Source of the DNA: Waddlia chondrophila WSU 86-1044
GTDB lineage: Bacteria; Chlamydiota; Chlamydiia; Chlamydiales; Waddliaceae
Reading direction: 5' to 3'
DNA: 64,000 nucleotides
Assembly (NCBI RefSeq): GCF_000092785.1
Contig: NC_014225.1
Span: forward strand, 372,001 to 436,000
The notes beneath the pieces are model-generated. The model made no database searches. It was not told the DNA's origin and worked only from the letters and a program-made list of their open reading frames with translations. Each line of letters opens with the position of its first letter. The first letter of the stretch is position 1. Both the position numbers and the translations under genes were made by a program. Below are positions 16,894 to 25,026 of this stretch, piece by piece.

Positions 16894-17289
16894 TTATTCG
16901 TAGGCAAGGATGAGAGCTTTAGCCATATTGGAAATGGTGGGGTTTGGTTCCTTTTTGAGGATTTTTGCTAATTTCAATGCTTCTTCTTTGCGATTAAGCA
17001 TGAGGAGGGCTTTTGTTAAATTAAGCAGGGTTGGAGCGTGATCTGCTTCCAGTTTGAGGGCTCTGTCAAGAAACTTTAGGGCTTCCGTCGGTTTGCCCAA
17101 TTGGAGGTAAAGGGCGCCTAATTGTTGAAGATCGTAAGAGCTGGTTGGATCAAGAACGGTTAACGCTTCAAAAAACGGGAGCGCAATATCATACTTTCCT
17201 TGGCGGATGTAAGAATATCCAGCTAAACGCAAGTCTTCGATGTGATCTTCATTCCAACCGAGTTCTTTTAGCCAGTCAATGCGGCTCAT
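16894..17289 (-). CDS. TPR protein, type III chaperone-like, conserved in chlamydiae
   Basis: 131 aa made of about three TPR units: AGYSYIRQGKYDIALPFFEA, LGALYLQLGKPTEALKFLDR, LTKALLMLNRKEEALKLAKI. Size and architecture match LcrH/SycD-class type III secretion chaperones. In Chlamydia trachomatis the CT274 product (a small TPR protein) lies next to CT273 and upstream of the rsmH-ftsL-ftsI-murE-amiA genes, as recalled; the same order is seen here, so this is probably that ortholog. It starts 6 nt after the stop of the neighbouring gene, so the two are co-transcribed away from rsmH. Confidence 0.8.
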   Translation of the reverse strand: MSRIDWLKELGWNEDHIEDLRLAGYSYIRQGKYDIALPFFEALTVLDPTSSYDLQQLGALYLQLGKPTEALKFLDRALKLEADHAPTLLNLTKALLMLNRKEEALKLAKILKKEPNPTISNMAKALILAYE

Positions 17290-17295
17290 AGGGCG

Positions 17296-17745
17296 TTAAC
17301 CTTGTAAGAATTGTCCTACACGCCCTACTATAAAGCTCATCCAATTATTTATCTTGTCAATTTGATCAAGCAGAGCTAAAATCGCCCCTTTTTCCTTCTC
17401 TTCCTCAGGAGAATTGGTGCTTACCGACATCGCTTTCTCTTCATGTTCAGTGTGTTCCTCCAGAGAGCCCAGGCTTGGAACAATGCGGAAAAAAGCAAAG
17501 GGGGAGCGCCGGATGAAACGGTAGCGCTTAGGGGGATAGAAATAAGCCCAGGGAGTGACAACCGGCGCGACACCCAATAAGATGTCTAGCTCGGTCATTT
17601 TGGGCATTGTATCGATCAACTGCGTTTGTGGGGGAATGGAGCCTGCTTCCCCCAAACGCAAGTCCTGATTGATCTGTTCCATCATCCGGGTGCGGATGGC
17701 GTAAAGATTGTAGATGCTGATGTCCAATTGGTCGATTGTCGCCAT
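17296..17745 (-). CDS. Conserved chlamydial hypothetical protein next to rsmH
   Basis: 149 aa of unknown function. The N-terminus (IDQLDISIYNLYAIRTRMME) looks helical, the middle is Pro/Tyr-rich (VTPWAYFYPPKRYRFIRRSP), an acidic stretch follows, and the last 30 residues are amphipathic. By position it corresponds to CT273 of C. trachomatis (recalled gene order), beside a TPR chaperone-like gene, so a role as partner of that TPR protein is possible. The ATG at 17745 has a strong GGAGGAAG upstream. It is divergent from rsmH with 138 nt between. Confidence 0.75.
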   Translation of the reverse strand: MATIDQLDISIYNLYAIRTRMMEQINQDLRLGEAGSIPPQTQLIDTMPKMTELDILLGVAPVVTPWAYFYPPKRYRFIRRSPFAFFRIVPSLGSLEEHTEHEEKAMSVSTNSPEEEKEKGAILALLDQIDKINNWMSFIVGRVGQFLQG

Positions 17746-17883
17746 TTTTTTCTTCCTCCAATAGATACTGCCGTTTTAGTATACTTAAATCCTATTGGGT
17801 GCAAGATGCATGTTTACCTACATTTGTGGCACACCCTAATAATAGATTAACATTTATAGTAATTTTTTGTAAATTAGGGCCTT

Positions 17884-18804
17884 ATGATACCTCATTTATC
17901 TGTATTATTGGAAGAAGTCGCTGAAAGTTTCTCCGATGTCGATCTTAAGCGTTTTGTCGACGGGACTTTAGGAGCCGGCGGCCACTCTGCTGAAATCTTA
18001 AGCGCTCATCCGGAAATTCAGAGGTTTCTCGGCATCGATCAAGATCCGGATGCATTGGAAATCGCACGGGAAAGATTGTCGAAATGGTCTGAAAAAGTTA
18101 TGTTTCAGAGAGGAAATTTTTCCGACTTAAAAGAACATCTTGCGCAAAACGGACTGGAAAAAGTGGATGGCATCCTTCTTGATCTTGGAGTTTCTTCAAT
18201 GCAGTTTGACCGGCCTGAAAGAGGTTTTAGCCTTCAGCAGGACGGACCGCTCGATATGCGGATGAATCCGGAAGAACCGCTGACAGCTGCAGAGATCGTC
18301 AATACTTGGCCGGAAGCGGAATTAGGCGATCTGTTTAAGAAGTATGGGGAAGAAAAGAGGTGGCGGGCGGCTGCGCGGGCGGTTGCCGCTGCGCGGCCGA
18401 TCTCCCGTACATTAGAGCTTGTGGAAGTTTTGACTTCCGTTCTAGGGAGGCCGAGAAAAGGGAAAATCCATCCTGCAACGCTTATCTTCCAGGCGTTGCG
18501 GCTTGCGGTAAACAGAGAAATCGAGCGGATCGAGGAAGTGATCCCACAGGCAATCGGCTGCTTGAATCCTGGAGGCAGATTGGCAGTGATCAGCTTCCAC
18601 AGTCTCGAAGACCGCATTGTGAAGCGGCAGTTCCGCTATTTAGCCGATGATAAGGAAAGCACTAGAGGGGTTGGAGGCGTATTCATTTCAAAAGAGCCTG
18701 TCGTTAATCTAATTACCAGGAAACCCATTGTTCCAGGAAAAGCGGAAGTCGAAAGAAACCCTCGCTCAAGGAGTTCCAAATTGCGAGTGGTGGAAAAACG
18801 ATGA
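17884..18804 (+). CDS. rsmH: 16S rRNA m4C1402 methyltransferase
   Basis: 306 aa, normal for RsmH (MraW). The start HLSVLLEEV, the SAM-binding DGTLGAGGHSAEIL, the DGILLDLGVSSMQ motif, RGFSLQQDGPLDMRM and ISFHSLEDRIVK near the C-terminus are all present. It N4-methylates C1402 of 16S rRNA and in bacteria heads the division/cell wall cluster, as here. The stop overlaps the ftsL start as ATGA (18801-18804), implying coupled translation. Confidence 0.97.
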   Translation: MIPHLSVLLEEVAESFSDVDLKRFVDGTLGAGGHSAEILSAHPEIQRFLGIDQDPDALEIARERLSKWSEKVMFQRGNFSDLKEHLAQNGLEKVDGILLDLGVSSMQFDRPERGFSLQQDGPLDMRMNPEEPLTAAEIVNTWPEAELGDLFKKYGEEKRWRAAARAVAAARPISRTLELVEVLTSVLGRPRKGKIHPATLIFQALRLAVNREIERIEEVIPQAIGCLNPGGRLAVISFHSLEDRIVKRQFRYLADDKESTRGVGGVFISKEPVVNLITRKPIVPGKAEVERNPRSRSSKLRVVEKR

Positions 18805-19100
18805 CGCAGCAAACCAAATTTTTGATTCGCATTTTAATCTGCATCGCAGTTGCGGCGATCACTCTCTACACAAATATCAATACAATCAACGATCTGACAC
18901 TTTTACGCCTTGCGATTCCTGCATTGGAAAAAGAGTTGAAAGCTTTGCAAAGGGAAAATGAGAGGCTGCAGTATGAGATTGACTGCTTTGAGAGCCCTAT
19001 CCATTTGATGGAATTGGCTCGCAAACCCGAATACGGCCACCTGAGGTATCCTAGGTTGGATGAGGTGATCGATATTAAAATCGATGAGGGGGAGAAATGA
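18801..19100 (+). CDS. ftsL: Cell division protein FtsL-like
   Basis: 99 aa with a short cytoplasmic N-terminus, one membrane segment (FLIRILICIAVAAITLYTNI, residues about 6-25) and a leucine-rich coiled coil (LEKELKALQRENERLQYEID). Sequence identity among FtsL proteins is low, so the call rests on topology, size and place between rsmH and ftsI. Both ends overlap neighbours by 4 nt (ATGA). In the division complex FtsL activates the FtsI/FtsW pair. Confidence 0.85.
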   Translation: MTQQTKFLIRILICIAVAAITLYTNINTINDLTLLRLAIPALEKELKALQRENERLQYEIDCFESPIHLMELARKPEYGHLRYPRLDEVIDIKIDEGEK

Positions 19101-21040
19101 GGGATAAGGGACGCCGGCGGCTGGTTGCGATCTCCCTTGGAGTCTATTTCCTTTTTTCCTTGCTGATTTTTCAATTTTTCAAGTTGCAGATTGCTGAACA
19201 TGAAAAATGGAGTGAAACTGCGCGTAAACAGCACTTTTTTGTCGTGAAAGAGCCATTTAGAAGGGGGACTTTTTGGTCGAACACAGCGATTAAAAAAAAA
19301 CACCCGGAAGAGCCGCAGAAACTTGTTTTCGATATCCAGAAACATCACTTGTACATCGATCCGATGTCGATTTCGGAAGAGCACAGAGATGTCATCGCCG
19401 ATGAAATTGCTCGAACACTTTCTCTTTCCGCCGATGAAAGGAAGAATATCCGCGACGCATTCGATCGGCGCAGTCGCAGCCGAAAGCTAGCCATGTGGCT
19501 GGATCAAGAAGAAAAAGATCAACTTTTGAACTGGTGGTCTCCGTTTGCCAGAAGACGTAAAATTCCCAGCAACGCACTGTATTTTGTCGCCGACTACAAG
19601 CGTTCGTACCCTTTTGGAAAGCTTTTAGGGCAGGTTTTGCATACTGTGCAGAATCAGCGGGATGAAACAACCAAGCAGGTCGTGCCGACGGGTGGATTGG
19701 AGCTTGCTTTCAATAAGGAGTTGCGCGGCAAAGAAGGGAGCCGTTTGCTGAAGCGTTCGCCCAAACACCGCTTTGAAACCGGGCAAGTGATGCATCCTTC
19801 TGTCAATGGCCAAGATATTCATTTGACGATCAATCACATTTTACAAGCGATTGCGGAAGAGGAGGTGGAAAAAGGGGTGAAGCGTTGTGGAGCGAAAAAA
19901 GGCTGGGCCGCTATGATGGATCCAGGAACCGGCGCTATACTTGCTTTGGCTCAATACCCGTTTTTCTATCCGGAAAGGTATCCGGAGTATTTCAATGATC
20001 CTGAAAAGGTGGGAGATACCAAGGTCAATGCGATTACCGATGCCTATGAACCGGGTTCCACGATGAAGCCGATTACCGTTGCCATTTCTCTTCAGGCTAA
20101 CGATGAGTTGCGAAAAAGAGGAGAGCCTCCTCTATTTGATCCTGAGGAAATGATGCCTACACTCGATGGCCGCTTTCCCGGCAGGCAGAAGGTGATTTCG
20201 GATACTCGGGCCCACTCCTACCTGAATCTCAATATGGCCTTGCAGAAATCCTCCAACATTTATCCTGCCCGTTTGGTTGAAAGGATTATTAAGCGCTTAG
20301 GTAATGAATGGTATCGCTCTGCATTGACCGATACTTTTGGCTTTGGAAAACCTACAGGAATCGAACTTCCTTCCGAAAGTTGGGGTGTGGTTCCTCGCCC
20401 GGGAAAATTGCACCCTAATGGTGCTTTAGAGTGGTCAGCATCGACACCATTCTCTCTAGCTATGGGCTATAATCTTCAGGCCACCAGCTTGCAGATTTTA
20501 AGGGCTTGGGCAGTGATTGCAAACGGAGGCTATTGGATAACGCCGCATCTTGTCGCAGGGGGTGGAAATCTTCCTTCATTTCGGGTGTTGGATCAAGCTG
20601 TTATCGATCGGACGGTTGAAGCAATGAAGTATGTCACCAAAACAGGCGGAAGCGGAAGGCGGGCTGATATTTGGGGATTTACTGAGGTAGGCAAAACGGG
20701 GACTGCCGAAAAGATTGTAAACGGCAGATATTCAAAAAAACAAACAGTTGCCAGCTTCGTTGGCTTTGCTCCTGTCAAAGATCCAGTTTTTGTCTTGATT
20801 GTTGTCATGGATGAACCGGAATGCCGCTTTATCCCTGGAGTAGGGAGCAATCTTAATGGCAGCATTGCCGCAGCGCCTGTATTCAAAGAGATCGGACGAA
20901 GAACGCTTGAGTACCTAGGTATTCCTCCGGATGATCCAGGAGGTTATCCTTACGGAGATCCCCGCAGCGATCCTGAAAACGCGGATTGGGTAAAGGAAAC
21001 ACGCCAGTTGCAAGAAATCTATGAAAAATGGAATAAATGA
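19097..21040 (+). CDS. ftsI: Peptidoglycan transpeptidase PBP3
   Basis: 647-aa class B penicillin-binding protein for septal cross-linking. One N-terminal membrane anchor (residues about 8-28: ISLGVYFLFSLLIFQFF), a pedestal region and a C-terminal transpeptidase domain with SxxK as STMK in YEPGSTMKP, SxN as SSN in QKSSNIYPA and KTG as VGKTGTAEK. All catalytic motifs are intact. Residues 600-647 form a Pro/Asp-rich tail. Chlamydiae use PBP3 for transient division-associated peptidoglycan. Overlaps ftsL by 4 nt; murE begins 6 nt downstream. Confidence 0.96.
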   Translation: MRDKGRRRLVAISLGVYFLFSLLIFQFFKLQIAEHEKWSETARKQHFFVVKEPFRRGTFWSNTAIKKKHPEEPQKLVFDIQKHHLYIDPMSISEEHRDVIADEIARTLSLSADERKNIRDAFDRRSRSRKLAMWLDQEEKDQLLNWWSPFARRRKIPSNALYFVADYKRSYPFGKLLGQVLHTVQNQRDETTKQVVPTGGLELAFNKELRGKEGSRLLKRSPKHRFETGQVMHPSVNGQDIHLTINHILQAIAEEEVEKGVKRCGAKKGWAAMMDPGTGAILALAQYPFFYPERYPEYFNDPEKVGDTKVNAITDAYEPGSTMKPITVAISLQANDELRKRGEPPLFDPEEMMPTLDGRFPGRQKVISDTRAHSYLNLNMALQKSSNIYPARLVERIIKRLGNEWYRSALTDTFGFGKPTGIELPSESWGVVPRPGKLHPNGALEWSASTPFSLAMGYNLQATSLQILRAWAVIANGGYWITPHLVAGGGNLPSFRVLDQAVIDRTVEAMKYVTKTGGSGRRADIWGFTEVGKTGTAEKIVNGRYSKKQTVASFVGFAPVKDPVFVLIVVMDEPECRFIPGVGSNLNGSIAAAPVFKEIGRRTLEYLGIPPDDPGGYPYGDPRSDPENADWVKETRQLQEIYEKWNK

Positions 21041-21046
21041 TATTCC

Positions 21047-22516
21047 ATGAAGCTAAAACGACTCATCAAAGATCTTCCAAACGCAGAAATCAAAGGCTCG
21101 AAAGAGATTGAAATCACCGGAATTTGTGCGCATTCCAAGCAGGTAGCGCCCGGGAATCTGTTCATTGCCAAGAAGGGGAGAACGTTCGACGGTTCGCAGT
21201 ACATCGCTGAAGCTGTAGAGACCGGAGCTGCCGCCGTACTCAATGATATCTTCGACCCATCATTGAAAGTGAGCCAGATTATTCATCCGAATGTAGCTGT
21301 TGTGGAAGGCAAGCTCGTCTCGGCGTTTTATCATCGCCCAGGAGAGGAGCTGCTGATGGTCGGGGTGACAGGAACAAACGGAAAAACAACAGTTTCTTAT
21401 CTTATCAAGCATCTTTTTGATTCTTTGGAAATGCGCCCTGGATTGATCGGAACGATTGAATATCTGATTGGAGACCACGCCGCTCCGGCAACCCACACGA
21501 CTCCGGACGTTGCCACCAATCACAAGCTGCTCAGGGAAATGGTCAATCAAAGATCTCAAGCTGCAGTAATGGAAGTGACCTCTCATGCATTGCATCAGGG
21601 AAGAGTGAGTGAAATCTCCTTTGATGTGGGGATTTTCACCAACTTATCTCAGGATCACCTCGATTATCACAAAACGATGGATGCCTATTGTGAAGAGAAG
21701 CGGAAGCTTTTTTTGTCTCTTGATCCGGAAGCTAAAAAAAGGAAAAATTATCCCAAAGCTGCTGTTGTTAATATCGACGATCCTTGGTTTGAAAAAATTA
21801 TTGACGGCTGCCGGGTGCCGATCATTACGTATGGGATTGCCAATCATGCAGATCTGAGAGCAGAGGAAATACAGCTGGGTGCGGAAGGGATTGTGTATAC
21901 GTTGGTGCATCAAGGAAAACGCTATCCTGTTTCTCTTCCGTTGATCGGCCGATTTAACGTTTTAAACAGCCTTGCGACGATCGGATGCGGAATATCTCTG
22001 GGAGTTCCTTTGAACAAAGTGTTGGACGCCGTGAAGAGCTTTCCTCCTGTGCCGGGCCGCTTGGAATATGTGCCCAACAAGCGCGGATTGAAGCTTTTCG
22101 TTGATTTTGCTCATACACCGGATGCGTTAAAAAATGTTTTAAATTGTTTAAAAGAGCTGACTCAAGGGAAGTTGATCGTTGTATTTGGCTGCGGCGGGGA
22201 TCGCGATCCTTATAAGCGTTCGCAAATGGGGAGGATTGCCGAGGAATTTTCTGATTTGGCCATCATCACTTCCGATAATCCTCGTTCGGAAAATCCCGCA
22301 AACATCATGGATCAAATTGTTGCGGGCTTTAATGATCCTTCCTGTTTCATCAAGATTGAAGACAGGCGAAAGGCCATCGAGGAGGCAATTCATCGCGCGA
22401 CACCGGAAGATGTGGTGCTGATTGCGGGCAGAGGGCATGAACCTTATCAAATATTTGCGCATCAAACAATAGAATTTAAAGATCGCGAAGTTGTAGAGGA
22501 TATATTACATTCATGA
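21047..22516 (+). CDS. murE: UDP-MurNAc-tripeptide ligase (meso-DAP adding)
   Basis: 489 aa. ATP-binding loop GVTGTNGKTT, substrate regions THTTPDVAT and EVTSHALHQGR, and FGCGGDRDPYKR in the central domain. The DNPRSENP motif marks meso-diaminopimelate rather than lysine specificity, so this cell builds DAP-type stem peptides. C-terminal IAGRGHEPYQ is typical. Overall length is normal for MurE. It follows ftsI by 6 nt in the same operon. Confidence 0.97.
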   Translation: MKLKRLIKDLPNAEIKGSKEIEITGICAHSKQVAPGNLFIAKKGRTFDGSQYIAEAVETGAAAVLNDIFDPSLKVSQIIHPNVAVVEGKLVSAFYHRPGEELLMVGVTGTNGKTTVSYLIKHLFDSLEMRPGLIGTIEYLIGDHAAPATHTTPDVATNHKLLREMVNQRSQAAVMEVTSHALHQGRVSEISFDVGIFTNLSQDHLDYHKTMDAYCEEKRKLFLSLDPEAKKRKNYPKAAVVNIDDPWFEKIIDGCRVPIITYGIANHADLRAEEIQLGAEGIVYTLVHQGKRYPVSLPLIGRFNVLNSLATIGCGISLGVPLNKVLDAVKSFPPVPGRLEYVPNKRGLKLFVDFAHTPDALKNVLNCLKELTQGKLIVVFGCGGDRDPYKRSQMGRIAEEFSDLAIITSDNPRSENPANIMDQIVAGFNDPSCFIKIEDRRKAIEEAIHRATPEDVVLIAGRGHEPYQIFAHQTIEFKDREVVEDILHS

Positions 22517-22562
22517 GGAGAAGCAATCGCAGGGAATTCTTAAAAAATAGTGAGATAGGTTC

Positions 22563-23255
22563 ATGATTAAGCGATGGATCAAAAACGTCTGGGTTGGATT
22601 GATCGCAGTTGTTTTTGCCGGCTGTGCGTCAAAATCTCCAGAGTGGGAACGTTCGGATCATGAGGTTGCGGCGGTGCGAGTCAGGCGTGAGGCGGTAAGG
22701 CCTGTGATTGTGATCGACGCAGGCCATGGAGGGAAAGATCTCGGAGCAAAATGTCCGGATCCACAAACTGAGGAGAAAGCCCTTAATTTGCAAACAGCCT
22801 TGCTGCTCAATCAGTTTTTGCAACAAAAAGGGTATCAGACCATATTAACCCGAGGCGAAGATTTTTTTGTCCCTTTGAAGATGCGTGCAGATTTTGCCAA
22901 CAGCAACCGTGCGACCCTTTTTGTCAGTGTCCACTACAACTCTGCGCCTAATAAGGCTGCGGAAGGAGTCGAGGTTTATTATTATGATAATCAGGATGAC
23001 CTTGTTCGAACTTCCCGTTCTAAAATTCTTGCTCAGAAGGTATTGGATCGCGTCATTGCTTCGACCAAAATGAAATCCAGGGGGATTAAAAACGGAAACT
23101 TTGCCGTGATCAGAGAAACGCGAATGCCGGCAATCTTGATTGAGGGAGGATTCATGACCAATGAAAAGGAGCTTGCCCGGCTGCGTGATCCTGCTCATAT
23201 CCAGCGGATAGCGGAAAGCATTGCAAATGGTGTGCAGGATTATTTAAGATCTTGA
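22563..23255 (+). CDS. amiA: N-acetylmuramoyl-L-alanine amidase, putative lipoprotein
   Basis: 230 aa Amidase_3-family enzyme. The N-terminus has a lipobox (VVFAGC, Cys about residue 21), so it is probably lipid-anchored in the periplasm. Zinc ligands are visible: IDAGHGGKDLGA, the Glu in DPQTEEKALNL, SVHYNSAP and the catalytic Glu in ILIEGGFMTNEKE. It cleaves the bond between MurNAc and the stem peptide. In Chlamydia the homologue follows murE (CT268-CT269, recalled), matching this position. It closes the rsmH-ftsL-ftsI-murE-amiA unit. Confidence 0.93.
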   Translation: MIKRWIKNVWVGLIAVVFAGCASKSPEWERSDHEVAAVRVRREAVRPVIVIDAGHGGKDLGAKCPDPQTEEKALNLQTALLLNQFLQQKGYQTILTRGEDFFVPLKMRADFANSNRATLFVSVHYNSAPNKAAEGVEVYYYDNQDDLVRTSRSKILAQKVLDRVIASTKMKSRGIKNGNFAVIRETRMPAILIEGGFMTNEKELARLRDPAHIQRIAESIANGVQDYLRS

Positions 23256-23266
23256 TGGATCATCAT

Positions 23267-23340
23267 TGTCCCCGGCGCGATTCGAACGCACGACCTATTG
23301 CTTAGGAGGCAATCGCTCTATCCAACTGAGCTACGAGGAC
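23267..23340 (-). tRNA. tRNA-Arg (anticodon CCU)
   Basis: A 74-nt cloverleaf read on the minus strand. The acceptor stem GTCCTCG pairs with CGGGGAC, with discriminator A at 23267 and no encoded CCA. The D arm TAGCTCAGTTGGATAGAG, the anticodon stem-loop ATTGC-CTCCTAA-GCAAT (anticodon CCT) and the T arm with GTTCGAATC are all standard. It decodes AGG. It is convergent with amiA. Confidence 0.95.
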
Positions 23341-23443
23341 ATATGCTTTAGCTTAACGAAAGCTTCTTTTTACATCAAGACGATTCTTGCATCCAATGGG
23401 AAGGTTAGTCCATGATGAAAATAGAATAACTATTGGGGAAAAA

Positions 23444-24898
23444 ATGATGGTGGATAAAGCAGACATTGGTTTAGTCGGTCTGGCCGTTATGGGCCAAAAC
23501 CTTGTTTTAAATATGAATGACAATGGCTACAAGGTCGCGGTATTTAACCGTACGGTATCAAAAGTCGATGATTTTCTTGAAGGGCCGGCAAAAGGAACTG
23601 AAATTGTTGGTGCTCATAGCCTTGAAGAGTTGGTTGGCTTGCTTAAAAGGCCGCGGAAGGTCATGTTGATGGTAAAGGCTGGCAAGCCGGTGGATGCCTT
23701 TATTGATCTGCTGCTTCCCTATTTGGAAGAAGGAGATATTGTGATCGACGGAGGGAATAGCCGCTTTGATGACACGACAAGGCGCACCTGCGATTTGAAA
23801 GAAAAAGGGATCTTATACGTTGGAACGGGAATTTCCGGAGGAGAAGAGGGTGCCCGCCATGGACCTTCGATCATGCCCGGAGGAAATCCGGAGGCTTGGC
23901 CGCATGTGAAAGAGATTTTTCAGGCGATTGCAGCCAAGGTGAAAACAGGGGAGCCATGTTGCGATTGGGTTGGCGAAGAAGGTGCCGGCCATTACGTCAA
24001 AATGGTGCATAACGGCATAGAGTATGGCGATATGCAGCTGATTTGCGAGGCATACCAGCTGATGAAAGTTGGGTTGGGCTTCTCAAGCAAACAGCTGCAT
24101 GATGTGTTTCACCATTGGAACGAGGGGGAACTCAACAGCTACTTGATCGAAATCACCTCCGATATTTTTTCCTATCAGGAGAATGGCGAGCCGCTTGTGG
24201 AGAAAATTCTCGACGTGGCGGGGCAAAAGGGAACGGGTAAATGGACGGCAATCAATGCTCTTGATTTCGGCATGCCTGTCACCTTAATTGCCGAGGCGGT
24301 TTTTGCGCGCTGCTTATCCGCTATCAAGGATGAACGGGTGTCAGCAAGCAAGGTGCTGCATGGTCCGGAAGCGATTTTCAAAGGGGATGCCGAAGATTTT
24401 GTCGATGCTGTCAAATCAGCTCTTTATGCATCAAAAATTGTGAGTTATGCCCAAGGCTTTATGCTGATGCGGGAAGCAGCCAAAGAATTTGGTTGGACTC
24501 TTAATTATGGCGGAATCGCTTTGATGTGGAGAGAGGGGTGCATTATCCGCAGCCGCTTTTTGGGTGATATTAAAAAAGCTTATGACAAAAATCCAGCCAT
24601 TCAAAATTTGCTTCTCGACGATTTTTTCAAATCAGAAGTCGGGAAAGCGCAATCAGGCTGGCGGCAAGTGGTTGCAGCTGCTGCTCAACTAGGAATCCCT
24701 TGTCCCTGCTTTAGTTCGGCATTAGCGTTTTACGATGGTTATCGCACAGCCAGGCTGCCGGCCAATTTGTTGCAGGCGCAAAGGGATTATTTCGGAGCGC
24801 ACACTTATGAACGTGTCGATAGGCCTCGAGGCGAGTCCTTTCACACCAACTGGACAGGAACAGGAGGAAAGGTCAGCTCTTCCACCTATAATGCATGA
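23444..24898 (+). CDS. gnd: 6-phosphogluconate dehydrogenase (decarboxylating)
   Basis: 484 aa from the ATG at 23444, preceded by GGGGAA; the frame is open further upstream but that part lies next to the tRNA and has no family similarity. The NADP-binding GLAVMGQNLVLNMNDNGY is at the N-terminus, with ISGGEEGARHGPSIMPGG and GHYVKMVHNGIEYGDMQ (active-site Lys and His-Asn) following. It converts 6-phosphogluconate to ribulose 5-phosphate with NADPH, part of the oxidative pentose phosphate pathway. Full length. A bulged hairpin with a T-rich tail follows. Confidence 0.96.
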   Translation: MMVDKADIGLVGLAVMGQNLVLNMNDNGYKVAVFNRTVSKVDDFLEGPAKGTEIVGAHSLEELVGLLKRPRKVMLMVKAGKPVDAFIDLLLPYLEEGDIVIDGGNSRFDDTTRRTCDLKEKGILYVGTGISGGEEGARHGPSIMPGGNPEAWPHVKEIFQAIAAKVKTGEPCCDWVGEEGAGHYVKMVHNGIEYGDMQLICEAYQLMKVGLGFSSKQLHDVFHHWNEGELNSYLIEITSDIFSYQENGEPLVEKILDVAGQKGTGKWTAINALDFGMPVTLIAEAVFARCLSAIKDERVSASKVLHGPEAIFKGDAEDFVDAVKSALYASKIVSYAQGFMLMREAAKEFGWTLNYGGIALMWREGCIIRSRFLGDIKKAYDKNPAIQNLLLDDFFKSEVGKAQSGWRQVVAAAAQLGIPCPCFSSALAFYDGYRTARLPANLLQAQRDYFGAHTYERVDRPRGESFHTNWTGTGGKVSSSTYNA

Positions 24899-24903
24899 AC
24901 CCT

Positions 24904-24946
24904 GGGGCGTGTCCATCATCTAATTGAGGACGCTCCCTAATCTTTT
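24904..24946 (+). terminator. Possible intrinsic terminator after gnd
   Basis: GGGGCGTGTCC (24904-24914) can pair, with bulges, to GGACGCTCCC (24928-24937), followed by TAATCTTTT. It lies 6 nt after the gnd stop. The stem is imperfect, so the call is tentative. Confidence 0.4.
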
Positions 24947-25026
24947 CTGGCAAATAGTGCGTTTATCTGTTATGATCTCAACTTTGCAAAGATGATGTCC
25001 ATTTATTTGTTTGGAGAAAAGCGCGA

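Noticed and set aside
18866-19384. 172-codon minus-strand ORF over ftsL/ftsI
   Set aside because: Antisense to two well-supported coupled genes, no family resemblance.
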